Part shown: one piece after another, positions 32,591-45,547 of the stretch
Position numbering within the stretch: the stretch's first letter is position 1
How the letters are laid out: every line of letters begins with the position of its first letter
Assembly (NCBI GenBank): GCA_958450325.1
Contig: OY288243.1
Location: 25,264,844 to 25,328,843, forward strand
DNA: 64,000 nucleotides
Direction of reading: 5' to 3'
Source: Agrostemma githago
Taxonomy: Eukaryota > Streptophyta > Magnoliopsida > Caryophyllales > Caryophyllaceae
Made by a program: the position numbers and the translations under genes
The notes under the pieces: model-generated
The model's database searches: none
What the model was told of the DNA's origin: nothing
What the model saw: only the letters and a program-made list of their open reading frames with translations

Positions 32591-33502
32591 TTTTAGGAGA
32601 AATGCCACCTTGGGCCTTCCGCTGGGGAGTTTAGTGAGTTTGCGCAGGCCTCCGACTCACGCTGAGGAATAAAAACTTGATGTTCCGTTGGGAAGCCAAG
32701 CTGGTACCTGAAATGTTTAGATATGTAAACAGAAAATAGCAAATATAGCAGATAGCAAGACAGCATATAGGAAATGCAGTTAGCATCTATCCACTGACTT
32801 GCGCTGAGGAAAGTAATTTTTGCTTAGCTTTTGAAATCGAAATCCTGAAAGCAACTAACGTGCTAGGTTTTGAAAATGGAAAGGGGTAGAAAAGAAATTT
32901 GCAGTTTAAATGGACTGATATTTGACCTTGTCGAAAAGGATTTTTTCAAATGGCTAAGTTTTGCAAATTTTGAAATGAGAATTTGAAGAGAGAGGCCTAC
33001 CGACAGACTCGACTTTGGACGCGACAAGACGAGTTGACAGACACGACTGGACTCTCGAGGAGTTGGACCGTGACTCGGTAAGGGATGGGCCACCTAGGAT
33101 GACAAGACTCTTAAGTTGCGCTATTCCGTAGCCTAGGCGAGTGACAATATGGTCAAATCCTCGGAACGAGACTGTTTCCGTATGACAGGGCTTAGTAGTA
33201 GCAATGTCGTAGACTGGTGCTCTTTTGGATTTTTTTTGTTTCGGGGTATACTCCCAAGGTAGGGTGCAACATCCAGTCCCTGACAAATTATGGTCTTTGA
33301 CTGAGCCGAGTACTAGGACACACTATAGAAAGGTGGCTAGATTTTGAAAGTCTTTTGGATTTTGTAAGTGGATGGCGGTCTTCTGTCTAAAAGAAGCCCC
33401 CAGGATGACAAAGCTTGCTGCTGAGAACATGACAGTGTCGTGACCGGAATAATGGTGCTTTTTGAATATGTGTCAATGTGGGTGGTTGTGCCTCTGTTGA
33501 AA

Positions 33503-33550
33503 GGCTGCCTACGTATTCACGTGTAGTGAAATCAAACCATGCCGTAGTTC
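33503..33550 (-). other. Conserved non-coding block shared with T1
   Basis: On the minus strand: GAACTACG, CATGGTTTGATT, a spacer with TTCAC/GTGAA arms, ATACGTAGGCAGCC. It is the counterpart of 2913-2963 in T1, also on the element's sense strand. Confidence 0.6.
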
Positions 33551-34844
33551 AATGGATTGGAAGATATGTTATGGTGCCTAGTTTAATAGGGCTTTGTGTG
33601 TAACTAGCCATAGCGATGGTGTAGGCTAGGTGCATTCCCAATGATGTCGTGATTAGAGGGCTAGAATGGTTAGGATGTTGATCCTGTGGCTGTGAGCGTT
33701 CTCCGGGGTAGCCCCCAGAGGTGGTGTGAACTATTTGGGCATGTTCTATGCTGACCGCAGGTTGAATTCCCGTGTTTGGGGATGGTAACTGGATTGGATG
33801 TTTTTGGAAATGCGGTGCTAGGAAGTAAGTGGCATTGATGATTCGAAATCTGGAGCTCGATTTTTTGGAGCTAAGGCTTCGTGGGTAAGGTATTGCAATG
33901 TAATAGGAAAGTAAGGGGGAAGTCGAGTAAAAAATGACTCGAACTTCGATCGGGGTAGGTTTGATAATGCGGGATCTGATTTCCATGTCTGGCCCTAATG
34001 GTTAAGGTGTATCCTATGGAGCTTGAATCCTCAAAATTCCGGGCTGTCTCTTAGCCTAGGTCTCGAGAAGGTCTTGAGGGTTGTAATGAGGGAAGGCTAA
34101 ATGTGGTTTTAGCTAACCAACTTAATTGTTTCTCCCCTATTTGATGGTATGGGTTTTGATGATTCTTGAAGAGACCGTACCCCCGTTAAGGGACTTTCAT
34201 TTGAGTTGACCGCTAAACGTGGACATGTTTTTTTGGGTTAACCTCTTAGCCCCAGTCGTGGGATTGACCGTATCGGGTCAGAGGATGTTGAGAATTCTTT
34301 TTGATCATGGCCAGCTCTTTTGTTTTGGCCTTTTGCTTTTTCCTTGGACTTTTGATTTTTTGTCCAGTTTTTTTTTTGGACTTTTGATTTTTTTCGCCCA
34401 GTTTTTTTTTTTGGTTGGTGAAACTAACACTTGAGGTGGGGATTGGTCCCTTTTATTGGAGGGGTGTTTATTGTGGGAAATAGGCTTGCCTCTCGTCTTG
34501 AACCCAAACTAGAAGACTATCTAGATTTGTCATAGGATTCGATACAGCTGCTGCTAAGGGTAGTTTTGTGGGTAAAGGAAAACACGGGTCTCGATTTTCT
34601 GCAGTCATTATAGATGTGCCTATAATAGTCAGTGTGCTCAGAGTGTATGACGGTGTTCATCATGTTCTCGGAAACACATAAGGAAAGTATATATGAGAAA
34701 TAGAAAAGCTTATTTTATTGAATTTTGAAAAAAGAGGACAGAATACAACTGACTCTGACTTTGACTTTGACTTTGGAAGAAATAGCACATCCTAGACTCG
34801 GACTCGGACTTAAATCAAATCCGGACTCTCGGATGATGTTGTCA

Positions 34845-35220
34845 TTAGTCGTCGGCTTCTAATGACTCGGGTTGATGTCCAGTATAGCCTTCAGTAGAAG
34901 CTTCACCCAGATCTTCATTATGTCGAAGATCGTCTTCAATCCTAATGCCCATTTCGGTAAGCACCGCAAAGTTTGAAATGCCGGCATACCTAAGATGGAC
35001 GCGGTAGGAAGGTAGTAGGTTGTTGATGAAAGCCTCCACTAGTGTCTTCTCGTTGGGCTTGTCTACCAACTTCACACTTTCGGCCCTCCACCTTTGAAGG
35101 TACTTGGTGAAACCTTCTTTGGGCTATTGGGCCATAACCTCCAGAGTACGCATCGTAGTTTGGATCTCGGTATTATCGGCGTAATTCCGAGCGAATTCTG
35201 TTGCCACGTCATCCCAAGTC
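34845..35220 (-). pseudogene. Element B gag, 3' portion (capsid)
   Basis: This continues the frame of the portion at 45548-46002 across the A' insertion; together they give 277 codons including the stop. The first part holds TWDDVATEFARNY and, after TAG at 35126-35124, the conserved gag segment FTKYLQRWRAE and VEAFINNLLPSYR, typical of the Ty3-type retrotransposon gag (capsid) domain. It ends in an acidic tail with stop at 34847-34845. No zinc knuckle follows. Capsid assembles the virus-like particle in the cytoplasm; this copy is broken by a stop, an upstream TGA and a 10-kb insertion. Confidence 0.75.
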
Positions 35221-38200
35221 TGTAACACCCCTGATTTTTATAAATTAAATTAAAATTATGTTCGTATTTTTATTTTTGCGATTTAACTCGTAATTCTTAA
35301 AATTATTATAAAACGCGTTTATCGTTCAATCGTTTCAAACTCCTAAAATTCTATTTATCTCGGAAACATATTTTAATTCTTTTTCGATTTATTTTACACA
35401 TTTAATTTAATTCTTATCGAAAATCTATTTCGACGATTAAAATTCTAAATTCTTTTATTTTTAAGCTCGATTTTCTATATTTATTTTCAAATTCCTAAAA
35501 TTCTTTTATTTAGCTCGAAACTCATTTATTTTAAGTTTCGTCAAAATATTTATTTTCTTTCCTCGAGAAATCAATTTAATTCACTTTATCGAAAATTTAT
35601 TATTTATCAGGATATACTATTTGATCGTCTAATTATTTATTTCTGTGAGCTTCGTTTTGTCTCGAGTGATTTATTTACTCATTTTATTCGACGGCCCGAT
35701 TATTTATTAATCTTTTTAACTCGTTTTAATTCGATTCGTGGGTCAGTCAACTTATCGTTACGGGATTCGTTTAATTCGTATTTTCCTACCTGATTCATTT
35801 CTGAATCCGGACACTTTTTCTTATTTGTTGAGTTGAATCCAACCCTTCATATTTCTGAATTCGGCCCCCTTATTACTGTCATTCATACCCCTTCCTTTGC
35901 ATTACACCTTCCTCCACCGCCTCATTCCCTTTTTCCTTCCTTATACATCCCACCGTTTCATCCTTGTTCAACCAGCCTTCTCCACTTCTTTTCCCTTCAT
36001 TCTTTTTCTTTTTTCTTCATCTTCATCGCACCTTTCCCCTCTGTATTCTTTTTCTGATATTTTGCTGCCGCTGCTGCTGTTGTTTCCGGCGCTGCTTGCC
36101 GCTGCTGCGTCTCCTTGCTGCTATGCTATTGCTGCCGCTGTTGCGTTATGCTGATACTGCTGCTGCTCTATTTTTCTTCCTTTTCTTCTTATCTTCTTTT
36201 CTTTCTTCGTCCTTCTTCTCCCTAGTTTCTCTAGTTTCGGTTTCCGCTTCCGGGTTGTTCTGTGATGCTATTTATGCTGCTGCTGTGATGCTATTCCTGC
36301 TGCTGCTGTCATTTTTTTTCCTGGCTGCAACTGCTGGTCCATGGTAATCTCCTTTCTCCTTCTTCTCTTGTTTTATTCCCTCGGTTTCTGCTGCTTATAC
36401 TCTCGCTACTGCTGTCTGCTATTGTAGTATGCGGTTTATTCGTTGATTTCATCTATGTCGGTCTTCTTCGTTTTCTTCTTCTTGGCCTGCTGCTGTTCCT
36501 CTCTTCATCTATGCTGTTTGCTGCTTTTGTGCATCGTAGTTGTTGTTGTTCGGGTTTTCGGGTGCTAGTTTTCTTCTCCATTTTCTGTTGTGCGCTGCTG
36601 CTGATGCGTCTTATAACTACTCCTGCTGCTGCCTTTTCGGTCTTCTTCTTCTTCTTCTTCTTCTGTCTATGTCGTTACTGCTGTCCGTTTATGCTGCTGT
36701 TTCGCCTCCATTGTCATCTGTTTAGTGCTGTTTATGGCGGTTGTCAATGTCGTTCCGATGCTACGGTTGCTATTCGTTGTGCTGTTCTTTCTCCTTCGTG
36801 TTAGTGTCGAATGTTGATGCGGCTGTTTTGTTCCTCTCTTCCTTTCTTCTTTTCTCTTCTCACGCTGATTCTGCTGCTGCGTTTTGTTTACTCCGTCAGT
36901 GTCGTTCTCTTTTCATTTTTCGTGCGCTAATTCGTTTGTCCTCTTAAGCTACACAATTTTCTTCACCTGATTGGTTGATACTACTGCTGTCCGTTCTGTC
37001 TCGGAGTTTGTCTGTCTTCTCCTGTCTGTCTTCTTCGCTCGTTTTCATTCTGTTTCGGTTTTCATCATTCGTTGTTGTTTGTTGTTCGACTGCCGTTGTT
37101 TCCTGCGGATTTGTGGCTCGTTCATTTCTCTATTCTTTTATCGATCCTTAATCCGATTCCTTTATTTCTGTTTCTTTCCCGATACCGTTGGAGTATGAAG
37201 CTTTACTAGAACGAGTGTTCAAGACGACTTTGGAACTCGAGATTGGAGCTCGGGCTGTTTGACGATCAGAGGTTATCTTTTCGACACAAGGTAACTTTAG
37301 GACGTTACTCGATTTTATATCGTATGTTTGAGTAGTAGTATGTAGTAAATATTTTAACCTCGGTTTTCTATTTTAGCTATATATTATTGCTAATTATATT
37401 AATTTTAAATCGTATGCCTTTCTATATTTTTATAACTTTCGATATCGTTTCATAAATCGTTAATAATTCTATAAATTATAATATTTTGTTGGTTATCGTG
37501 ACACTAGTAACTAAATAATATCGATTTCATATTTTTGTCATATTTCGTCTATTTATAATTTTAACTCAAAATCATATTTTTATATTATAATCGAGATTTG
37601 TATACTTGTTTAATAAATTAATTTCCGTTTTACGATTTATACTAATAAATGAGAAAATAGTCGATTTTGTTTTAAATATATTTTTAGTCGAGACCATTTT
37701 CACTAATAATTTCTTATTTGTTTACAATTGACTATTTTTATTAAAATTCGTATTATTCATTAATAAAAGCTGTTTGCTAAAAATAATTGGAAATCTTTCT
37801 AAAATTTATTTCATTAATAAAACTAGTTGACTCAATTAATTTTGATATCGTCTTTCTTAAAACATCTCTTTTCTGAAATTTATAGTTTTAACTCGATTTC
37901 CTAATTATTTATAAAGTACTATATATTGACTTAGTATATTTTGTTTATATTTTGAGTAACAAATTTAGATATATATTAAAGTTGCGATAACGACGATAAT
38001 AATAAAATGTTAATTGCATTGGAAATGCTATTTTTATACATTTCACTTATTTTAATAACTTACGTATTTTCTATAAGACTTTCTATTTTAGTAAGTTTCA
38101 AAATTAGTAAGTTCCTATCTATAGAAAGTTTCCCTTTTATTATAAAATGGTTATTCCTTTTATCCATATCATTTATATTGATTATATTTACTTTTGACTA

Positions 38201-39076
38201 TCGATAATGACTGTTTTGGAGTTATGGAATAAAGAGAAGTGTGGGGTTAGAGTAATATAGTCTGGGATGTACGTTTTTGCCATCAACTATAAAGCTGGTG
38301 TGTCTATGTTGAGACACATTGGTCGTTGAACTGAGCATGGTTTGTGCTCAGGAGTGTGTATATTTTGACCTTAAACTTAGATATCGCATCGTGTAAGTCG
38401 CCGTCGGGTTGAACTGGATTACGGTTGGTGTCCAGGAGGGGTGTACATTACTTAAGCCAGGACCTCGCTGCACGCAGTCCTGTTATGGTTGAGTTGCCTA
38501 GTTAGAGACTGGATTCTGTTATGAGTTAAGTCTACAGTTCTCGAAGCTAGTTTCCAGTATTATCCTAGTGAAAGTCTAGCCTTGTGCACACCGATCAAAT
38601 TTCCATAACGCCATTTTTGGAATATTTATATTATCGATTGATTTTGACTTGCAGGTTGGCAAGTGCTTTAAGTTATCTTCGAAAGCTTATTTTTATTATA
38701 TCATTTTAATGTTTTCTCTTTTTAAATATTTTGATATAATAATACTATTATTTTTCCATATGATATAATATGGCTGGGAGAACGTCCGAGTTACTCCCCA
38801 CTGACGTGGCTGTTATGTTTATAACATGACAGGTATTTGCTGCTAGGTTTTGGGTGTGAGCTAGCGAGTAGCGTGGATCCTACTCTTTCTCTAATCATGT
38901 AATTTACGGATTTGTATAACCCATTTGGAGAATTTTCTATTTAGCCCTTTTGTAAAAAGTGGCCTTTGTATCGACTTACCATTTCTTTTAATAAGATATA
39001 GTTTGTCAGTGTGTTTTAATCCCAACTCTACAGTGTTTCCGCCACTGTATTGCGTTAGATTTTCTAGGGGATTACA
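35221..39076 (+). mobile_element. Element A' 5' LTR, 3.86 kb
   Basis: The LTR runs from TGTAACACCCC to GGGGATTACA. From about 35880 to 37190 it is pyrimidine-rich with many CTG and CTT triplets, which keeps several overlapping frames open (up to 127 codons). These have low-complexity Cys/Leu/Phe/Ser composition and no motifs, and I do not call them genes. The hairpin-rich block is at 38263-38485. Confidence 0.9.
38263..38485 (+). other. Hairpin-rich conserved block in A/A' LTRs
   Basis: Three short hairpins: GTGTCT/AGACAC (38300-38317), TGAGCA/TGCTCA (38332-38350) and CAGGAC/GTCCTG (38458-38482). The block is nearly identical in the other A' LTR (about 44728-44951) and, inverted, in both A LTRs (about 12003-12225 and 18682-18904), while most of the rest of the A and A' LTRs has diverged strongly. 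Confidence 0.65.
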
Positions 39077-39078
39077 GT

Positions 39079-39090
39079 TGGTATCAGAGC
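39079..39090 (+). other. Element A' primer-binding site (tRNA-iMet)
   Basis: TGGTATCAGAGC lies two bases after the 5' LTR. It is identical to the site of element A. Confidence 0.93.
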
Positions 39091-41673
39091 ATTGTTGCTC
39101 CCGACGCTTACACCTGATTCTAGGAAAAATACCAGTAAATGATTTGAACCTTAAAGAAGTATTTTTGAGAGATGGGTAGAAACCGAAATAAGAACTTAAC
39201 TGTTAGGTTTATATGTTCTTGTAACTCAATGATTAGCATTGAATATTTGTTGCTTTTGTCTGGAAGAATATGAATGAACAAGATGCTGAAGAGATGCTGC
39301 TCCTGATCGGGACAAGACCTGCTTAGAACTCTCAACGCCTGTTAATTCGAGTGGACGACTTTGTGCTACAAGGAAGATACAATGGCGACCCTTCAGCCCA
39401 GATTTGGTTTGATCAAGCTACAGGTTAGATGATCAAGAGTGGATTCATGTCCCATGATGCTGCATTAGATCCAGATTGAGTGACCCAAGACTTGCGTTCT
39501 CGTTCCTCTGCAAGAAGATGATGTAATCCTTTTAGTTCCCTCGTAAACCTTAGAGGTCCGAACTTTTCCTTCTCGTTTTAGGTCTTTATCCAGAATCATT
39601 GATTCTTTTCTTCCTGCTTCTGACTTTTTCAATTCCTCTCTTATAAATTCTCATCTTCATTCTCTTGGTGAATCCTTGTTCTATTCTTCTATTCTACCAT
39701 CCTCCTCTTGAGGTTCTTTGGTACCGGTTTCTGTCTTACTGAACCTCGTATTATAGATGTTTGATGTTTAGTAAACCCTTGTTACCTGGTTTGAGGATTG
39801 TGAGTCTACCCTACCTTCTAAGCAAGTAATAAATTCTTGAGGATTGATTTGAATGACAAATTGTTGATTATAGGAATTAGGATGATACTTTAGACCCTGA
39901 ACCTTGGGTTATAGGTTACTTTGATTATTTTGGAGTACTTAGAGTTGAATATACTTTGAAGTAGTAAGAGTACATCATATTTGATGGATACCTAGTACCT
40001 AACCTAGAACTGAATTAAATACAACTGATAATATTACTTTGGAGATTTTTACCTAATGCGTATTTAATGGATGCATCGTGAATATTTGGGATCATAGAGC
40101 ATTGTTTAAAGTGTTAACCTGAGTGTTGTGGTACCGTCGAAGGTTTTGATTAATATCATTAGAAATTTTGGTTGACATAGATTACCTGTATTTATTAAGG
40201 ATTAAATCGTTGAAGAAGAGAGACATATTGCACAATTAGAGGTTGGATTTATCGCGTTGTTTTGAGGAATACTTAATGCGAATCATCTTGATGAATTTAT
40301 AGTTCAAAACCCTTAGACCAACGAGTTTGTGACTTCGTTGAGTTAATAAATATTTGGTGGTTTCGTTGTTACGATATGAAATTTGGTGGATCTTGTTAGT
40401 ATTCCTTACTCGTGGAATTTTGGGGTATACCTCGAGTTCAAACCTTTGGAGCTTTGAATGTAAGAGCTTTATCGTTACAAGTTTGGGTTTGTTGATAATC
40501 GTTGGAATTTTAAGTAATAAGATTAGATTCTAGAGCATTGTGGATTAGTACCGTATCGATTGAACGACTGGATAATCACGTAAGGCATTTATGGGATTGT
40601 GACCAGTAGTACCACCTAGTGCCTAATTTTGGACTTAACGTTACTTGATGGAAATTAGGAACCCGTGTTGTGGGAGTCGTACTGGGAATCTCGAGATGGT
40701 TAACTTCTTCTGTAATTCCTTGAGAGCTTCGTTTGACTCTCAATTTTGTTCCTCCCGCTAGCTTTTCTTAAATCCTGCTAGTTCTTCTTCGGTCAATCCC
40801 TTTGACTTCTTTATCGGGTTTGAATACTTTCGTTTCGATTTGTCGTTGACCTTAACTCTATTTATCCGTTTACCCTTTTATTTATTTTTATTTTTTCTTG
40901 AACTCATGTTATGAAAAGGTTGACTAATTTAAAAAAAAATAAAAAATTGACTTTTATGAAATTTTAACATTTTGAGTTATAAATTTCAAAACTTTATATT
41001 TCGTTTTTGTTCTATTTCTGGTCCCGTTTCAAGGATCTAAATAATATATTTTAAAGTATTTCGAAATTGTTTAAAATCTTAATTTTGATTTTCAAGTGAT
41101 CAGGATTTTATGGAAACCTTCTTAATTGCGTATATTTTGATTTCTATGAGACTATTAGATAAAACAGTTCTAAATTTTCGAAAAAAAAAACTTCGTGCGT
41201 CTAAAATTTTGTTTTATTGTCGTTGGACATTAAATCTGTTATTGAAAATGTTGGTCGACTTAGTCGATTCTTATTTACTAACCACAAAACTTGATTTCTC
41301 AAATTTTTGTTTGATCTTAAAACAAAATATTGTCGAAATTCTTAATCAAAGCGTTTTACTATGTTTTGAAAATATTTGAGTACTCTCACCCTCGAGTTCG
41401 TTTACAAATATTATTTATCGTCATTATTTTATCAACTAATTTTAACTTACGATTTTATTAATTTAAATGATTTCAAACATTGGGAATTGAGCCCAACCCT
41501 TCTTGAAATAAATCTTGTCTTCGATTTAGATTTCATATAACGTTTGAAGTGTAAAATTTTAAAAAATCGAGATTGTGATGCGAGTTAAGCATTCTCATTT
41601 TGTTCAAGTGATATACGTTGTTTTCCACTCTATTATTATGTTTTTGTTAGTTTCGAGGACGAAACTTCTTTTT
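39091..41673 (+). other. Element A' internal region, non-coding
   Basis: No gag or pol motif. The longest frame is 89 codons (41110) with no recognisable content. Segments align with the reverse complement of element A's internal region. Confidence 0.7.
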
Positions 41674-41685
41674 AGTGGGGAAGAT
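41674..41685 (+). other. Element A' polypurine tract
   Basis: AGTGGGGAAGAT is directly before the 3' LTR and follows TTTCGAGGACGAAACTTCTT. Confidence 0.9.
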
Positions 41686-44600
41686 TGTAACACCCCTGAT
41701 TTTTATAAATTAAATTAAAATTATGTTCGTATTTTTATTTTTGCGATTTAACTCGTAATTCTTAAAATTATTATAAAACGCGTTTATCGTTCAATCGTTT
41801 CAAACTCCTAAAATTCTATTTATCTCGGAAACATATTTTAATTCTTTTTCGATTTATTTTACACATTTAATTTAATTCTTATCGAAAATCTATTTTGATG
41901 ATTAAAATTCTAAATTCTTTTATTTTTAAGCTCGATTTTCTATATTTATTTTCAAATTCCTAAAATTCTTTTATTTAGCTCGAAACTCATTTATTTTAAG
42001 TTTCGTCAAAATATTTATTTTCTTTCCTCGAGAAATCAATTTAATTCACTTTATCAAAAATTTATTATTTATCAGGATATACTATTTGATCGTCTAATTA
42101 TTTATTTCTGTGAGCTTCGTTTTGTCACGAGTGATTTATTTACTCATTTTATTCGACGACCCGATTATTTATTAATCTTTTTAACTCGTTTTAATTCGAT
42201 TCGTGGGTCAGTCAACTTATCGTTACGGGATTCGTTTAATTCGTATTTTCCTACCTGATTCATTTCTGAATCCGGACACTTTTTCTTATTTGTTGAGTTG
42301 AATCCAACCCTTCATATTTCTGAATTCGGCCCCCTTATTACTGTCATTCATACCCCTTCCTTTGCATTACACCTTCCTCCACCGCTTCATTCCCTTTTTC
42401 CTTCCTTATACATCCCACTGTTTCATCCTTGTTCAACCAGCCTTCTCCACTTCTTTTCCCTTCATTCTTTTTCTTTTTTCTTCATCTTCATCGCACCTTT
42501 CCCCTCTGTATTCTTTTTCTGATATTTTGCTGCCGCTGCTGCTGTTGTTTCCGGCGCTGCTTGCCGCTGCTGCGTCTCCTTGCTGCTATGCTATTGCTGC
42601 CGCTGTTGCGTTATGCTGATACTGCTGCTGCTCTATTTTTCTTCCTTTTCTTCTTATCTTCTTTTCTTTCTTCGTCCTTCTTCTCCCTAGTTTCTCTAGT
42701 TTCGGTTTCCGCTTCCGGGTTGTTCTGTGATGCTATTTATGCTGCTGCTGTGATGCTATTCCTGCTGCTGCTGTCATTTTTTTTCCTGGCTGCAACTGCT
42801 GGTCCATGGTAATCTCCTTTCTCCTTCTTCTCTTGTTTTATTCCCTCGGTTTCTGCTGCTTATACTCTCGCTACTGCTGTCTGCTATTGTAGTATGCGGT
42901 TTATTCGTTGATTTCATCTATGTCGGTCTTCTTCGTTTTCTTCTTCTTGGCCTGCTGCTGTTCCTCTCTTCATCTATGCTGTTTGCTGCTTTTGTGCATC
43001 GTAGTTGTTGTTGTTCGGGTTTTCGGGTGCTAGTTTTCTTCTCCATTTTCTGTTGTGCGCTGCTGCTGATGCGTCTTATAACTACTCCTGCTGCTGCCTT
43101 TTCGGTCTTCTTCTTCTTCTTCTTCTTCTGTCTATGTCGTTACTGCTGTCCGTTTATGCTGCTGTTTCGCCTCCATTGTCATCTGTTTAGTGCTGTTTAT
43201 GGCGGTTGTCAATGTCGTTCCGATGCTACGGTTGCTATTCGTTGTGCTGTTCTTTCTCCTTCGTGTTAGTGTCGAATGTTGATGCGGCTGTTTTGTTCCT
43301 CTCTTCCTTTCTTCTTTTCTCTTCTCACGCTGATTCTGCTGCTGCGTTTTGTTTACTCCGTCAGTGTCGTTCTCTTTTCATTTTTCGTGCGCTAATTCGT
43401 TTGTCCTCTTAAGCTACACGATTTTCTTCACCTGATTGGTTGATACTACTGCTGTCCGTTCTGTCTCGGAGTTTGTCTGTCTTCTCCTGTCTGTCTTCTT
43501 CGCTCGTTTTCATTCTGTTTCGGTTTTCGTCATTCGTTGTTGTTTGTTGTTCGACTGCCGTTGTTTCCTGCGGATTTGTGGCTCGTTCATTTCTCTATTC
43601 TTTTATCGATCCTTAATCCGATTCCTTTATTTCTGTTTCTTTCCCGATACCGTTGGAGTATGAAGCTTTACTAGAACGAGTGTTCAAGACGACTTTGGAA
43701 CTCGAGATTGGAGCTCGGGCTGTTTGACGATCAGAGGTTATCTTTTCGACACAAGGTAACTTTAGGACGTTACTCGATTTTATATCGTATGTTTGAGTAG
43801 TAGTATGTAGTAAATATTTTAACCTCGGTTTTCTATTTTAGCTATATATTATTGCTAATTATATTAATTTTAAATCGTATGCCTTTCTTTATTTTTATAA
43901 CTTTCGATATCGTTTCATAAATCGTTAATAATTCTATAAATTATAATATTTTGTTGGTTATCGTGACACTAGTAACTAAATAATATCGATTTCATATTTT
44001 TGTCATATTTCGTCTATTTATAATTTTAACTCAAAATCATATTTTTATATTATAATCGAGATTTGTATACTTGTTTAATAAATTAATTTCCGTTTTACGA
44101 TTTATACTAATAAATGAGAAAATAGTCGATTTTGTTTTAAATATATTTTTAGTCGAGACCATTTTCACTAATAATTTCTTATTTGTTTACAATTGACTAT
44201 TTTTATTAAAATTCGTATTATTCATTAATAAAAGCTGTTTGCTAAAAATAATTGGAAATCTTTCTAAAATTTATTTCATTTATAAAACTAGTTGACTCAA
44301 TTAATTTTGATATCGTCTTTCTTAAAACATCTCTTTTCTGAAATTTATAGTTTTAACTCGATTTCCTAATTATTTATAAAGTACTATATATTGACTTAGT
44401 ATATTTTGTTTATATTTTGAGTAACAAATTTAGATATATATTAAAGTTGCGATAACGACGATAATAATAAAATGTTAATTGCATTGGAAATGCTATTTTT
44501 ATACATTTCACTTATTTTAATAACTTACGTATTTTCTATAAGACTTTCTATTTTAGTAAGTTTCTAAAATTAGTAAGTTCCTATCTATAGAAAGTTTCCC

Positions 44601-45542
44601 TTTTATTATAAAATGGTTATTCCTTTTATCCATATCATTTATATTGATTATATTTACTTTTGACTATCGATAATGACTGTTTTGGAGTTATGGAATAAAG
44701 AGAAGTGTGGGGTTAGAGTAATATAGTCTGGGATGTACGTTTTTGCCATCAACTATAAAGCTGGTGTGTCTATGTTGAGACACATTGGTCGTTGAACTGA
44801 GCATGGTTTGTGCTCAGGAGTGTGTATATTTTGACCTTAAACTTAGATATCGCATCGTGTAAGTCGCCGTCGGGTTGAACTGGATTACGGTTGGTGTCCA
44901 GGAGGGGTGTACATTACTTAAGCCAGGACCTCGCTGCACGCAGTCCTGTTATGGTTGAGTTGCCTAGTTAGAGACTGGATTCTGTTATGAGTTAAGTCTA
45001 CAGTTCTCGAAGCTAGTTTCCAGTATTATCCTAGTGAAAGTCTAGCCTTGTGCACACTGAACGAATTTCCATAACGCCATTTTTTTAATATTTATATTAT
45101 CGATTGATTTTGACTTGCAGGTTGGCAAGTGCTTTAAGTTATCTTCGAAAGCTTATTTTTATTATATCATTTTAATGTTTTCTCTTTTTAAATATTTTGA
45201 TATAATAATACTATTATTTTTCCATATGATATAATATGGTTGGGAGAACGTCCGAGTTACTCCCCACTGACGTGGCTGTTATGTTTATAACATGACAGGT
45301 ATTTGCTGCTAGGTTTTGGGTGTGAGCTAGCGAGTAGCGTGGATCCTACTCTTTCTCTAATCATGTAATTTACGGATTTGTATAACCCATTTGGAGAATT
45401 TTCTATTTAGCCCTTTTGTAAAAAGTGGCCTTTGTATCGACTTACCATTTCTTTTAATAAGATATAGTTTGTCAGTGTGTTTTAATCCCAACTCTACAGT
45501 GTTTCCGCCACTGTATTGCGTTAGATTTTCTAGGGGATTACA
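41686..45542 (+). mobile_element. Element A' 3' LTR, 3.86 kb
   Basis: This is the second copy of 35221-39076 with about 20 differences, ending at the target duplication AAGTC. The pyrimidine-rich triplet tract is at about 42345-43655. Confidence 0.9.
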
Positions 45543-45547
45543 AAGTC

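Larger units (their letters stand above)
32241..34844 (-). other. Element B internal non-coding region
   Basis: The region between the polypurine tract and the end of gag is 2.6 kb. I see no pol motif and no antisense PMD gene. It contains the 64-bp repeat (32428-32590), the conserved block (33503-33550) and T-runs near 34340-34420. The 145-codon minus-strand frame at 33549-33986 lacks recognisable motifs and is not called. Confidence 0.6.
35221..45542 (+). mobile_element. Element A': non-coding LTR retrotransposon (LARD-like), plus strand
   Basis: LTRs are at 35221-39076 and 41686-45542, with termini TGTAACACCC and GGGGATTACA. The target duplication AAGTC (35216-35220 and 45543-45547) is perfect. 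The primer site is at 39079-39090 and the polypurine tract at 41674-41685; the internal 2.6 kb is non-coding. The LTRs differ at roughly 20 positions in 3.86 kb by eye. It shares LTR ends, a hairpin block, internal segments and tract context with element A, which lies in the opposite orientation, so both belong to one family. It is inserted inside B's gag. Confidence 0.92.

Noticed and set aside
33549..33986. 145-codon minus-strand frame in element B
   Set aside because: No recognisable motif, biased Ser/Pro/Ile composition, located where no gene is expected in this element type.
35964..36347. 127-codon and neighbouring open frames in the A' LTR, repeated at 42429-42812
   Set aside because: Low-complexity Cys/Leu/Phe/Ser composition from CTG/CTT triplets, several overlapping frames open at once. 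The second copy is conserved only because the two LTRs are duplicates.
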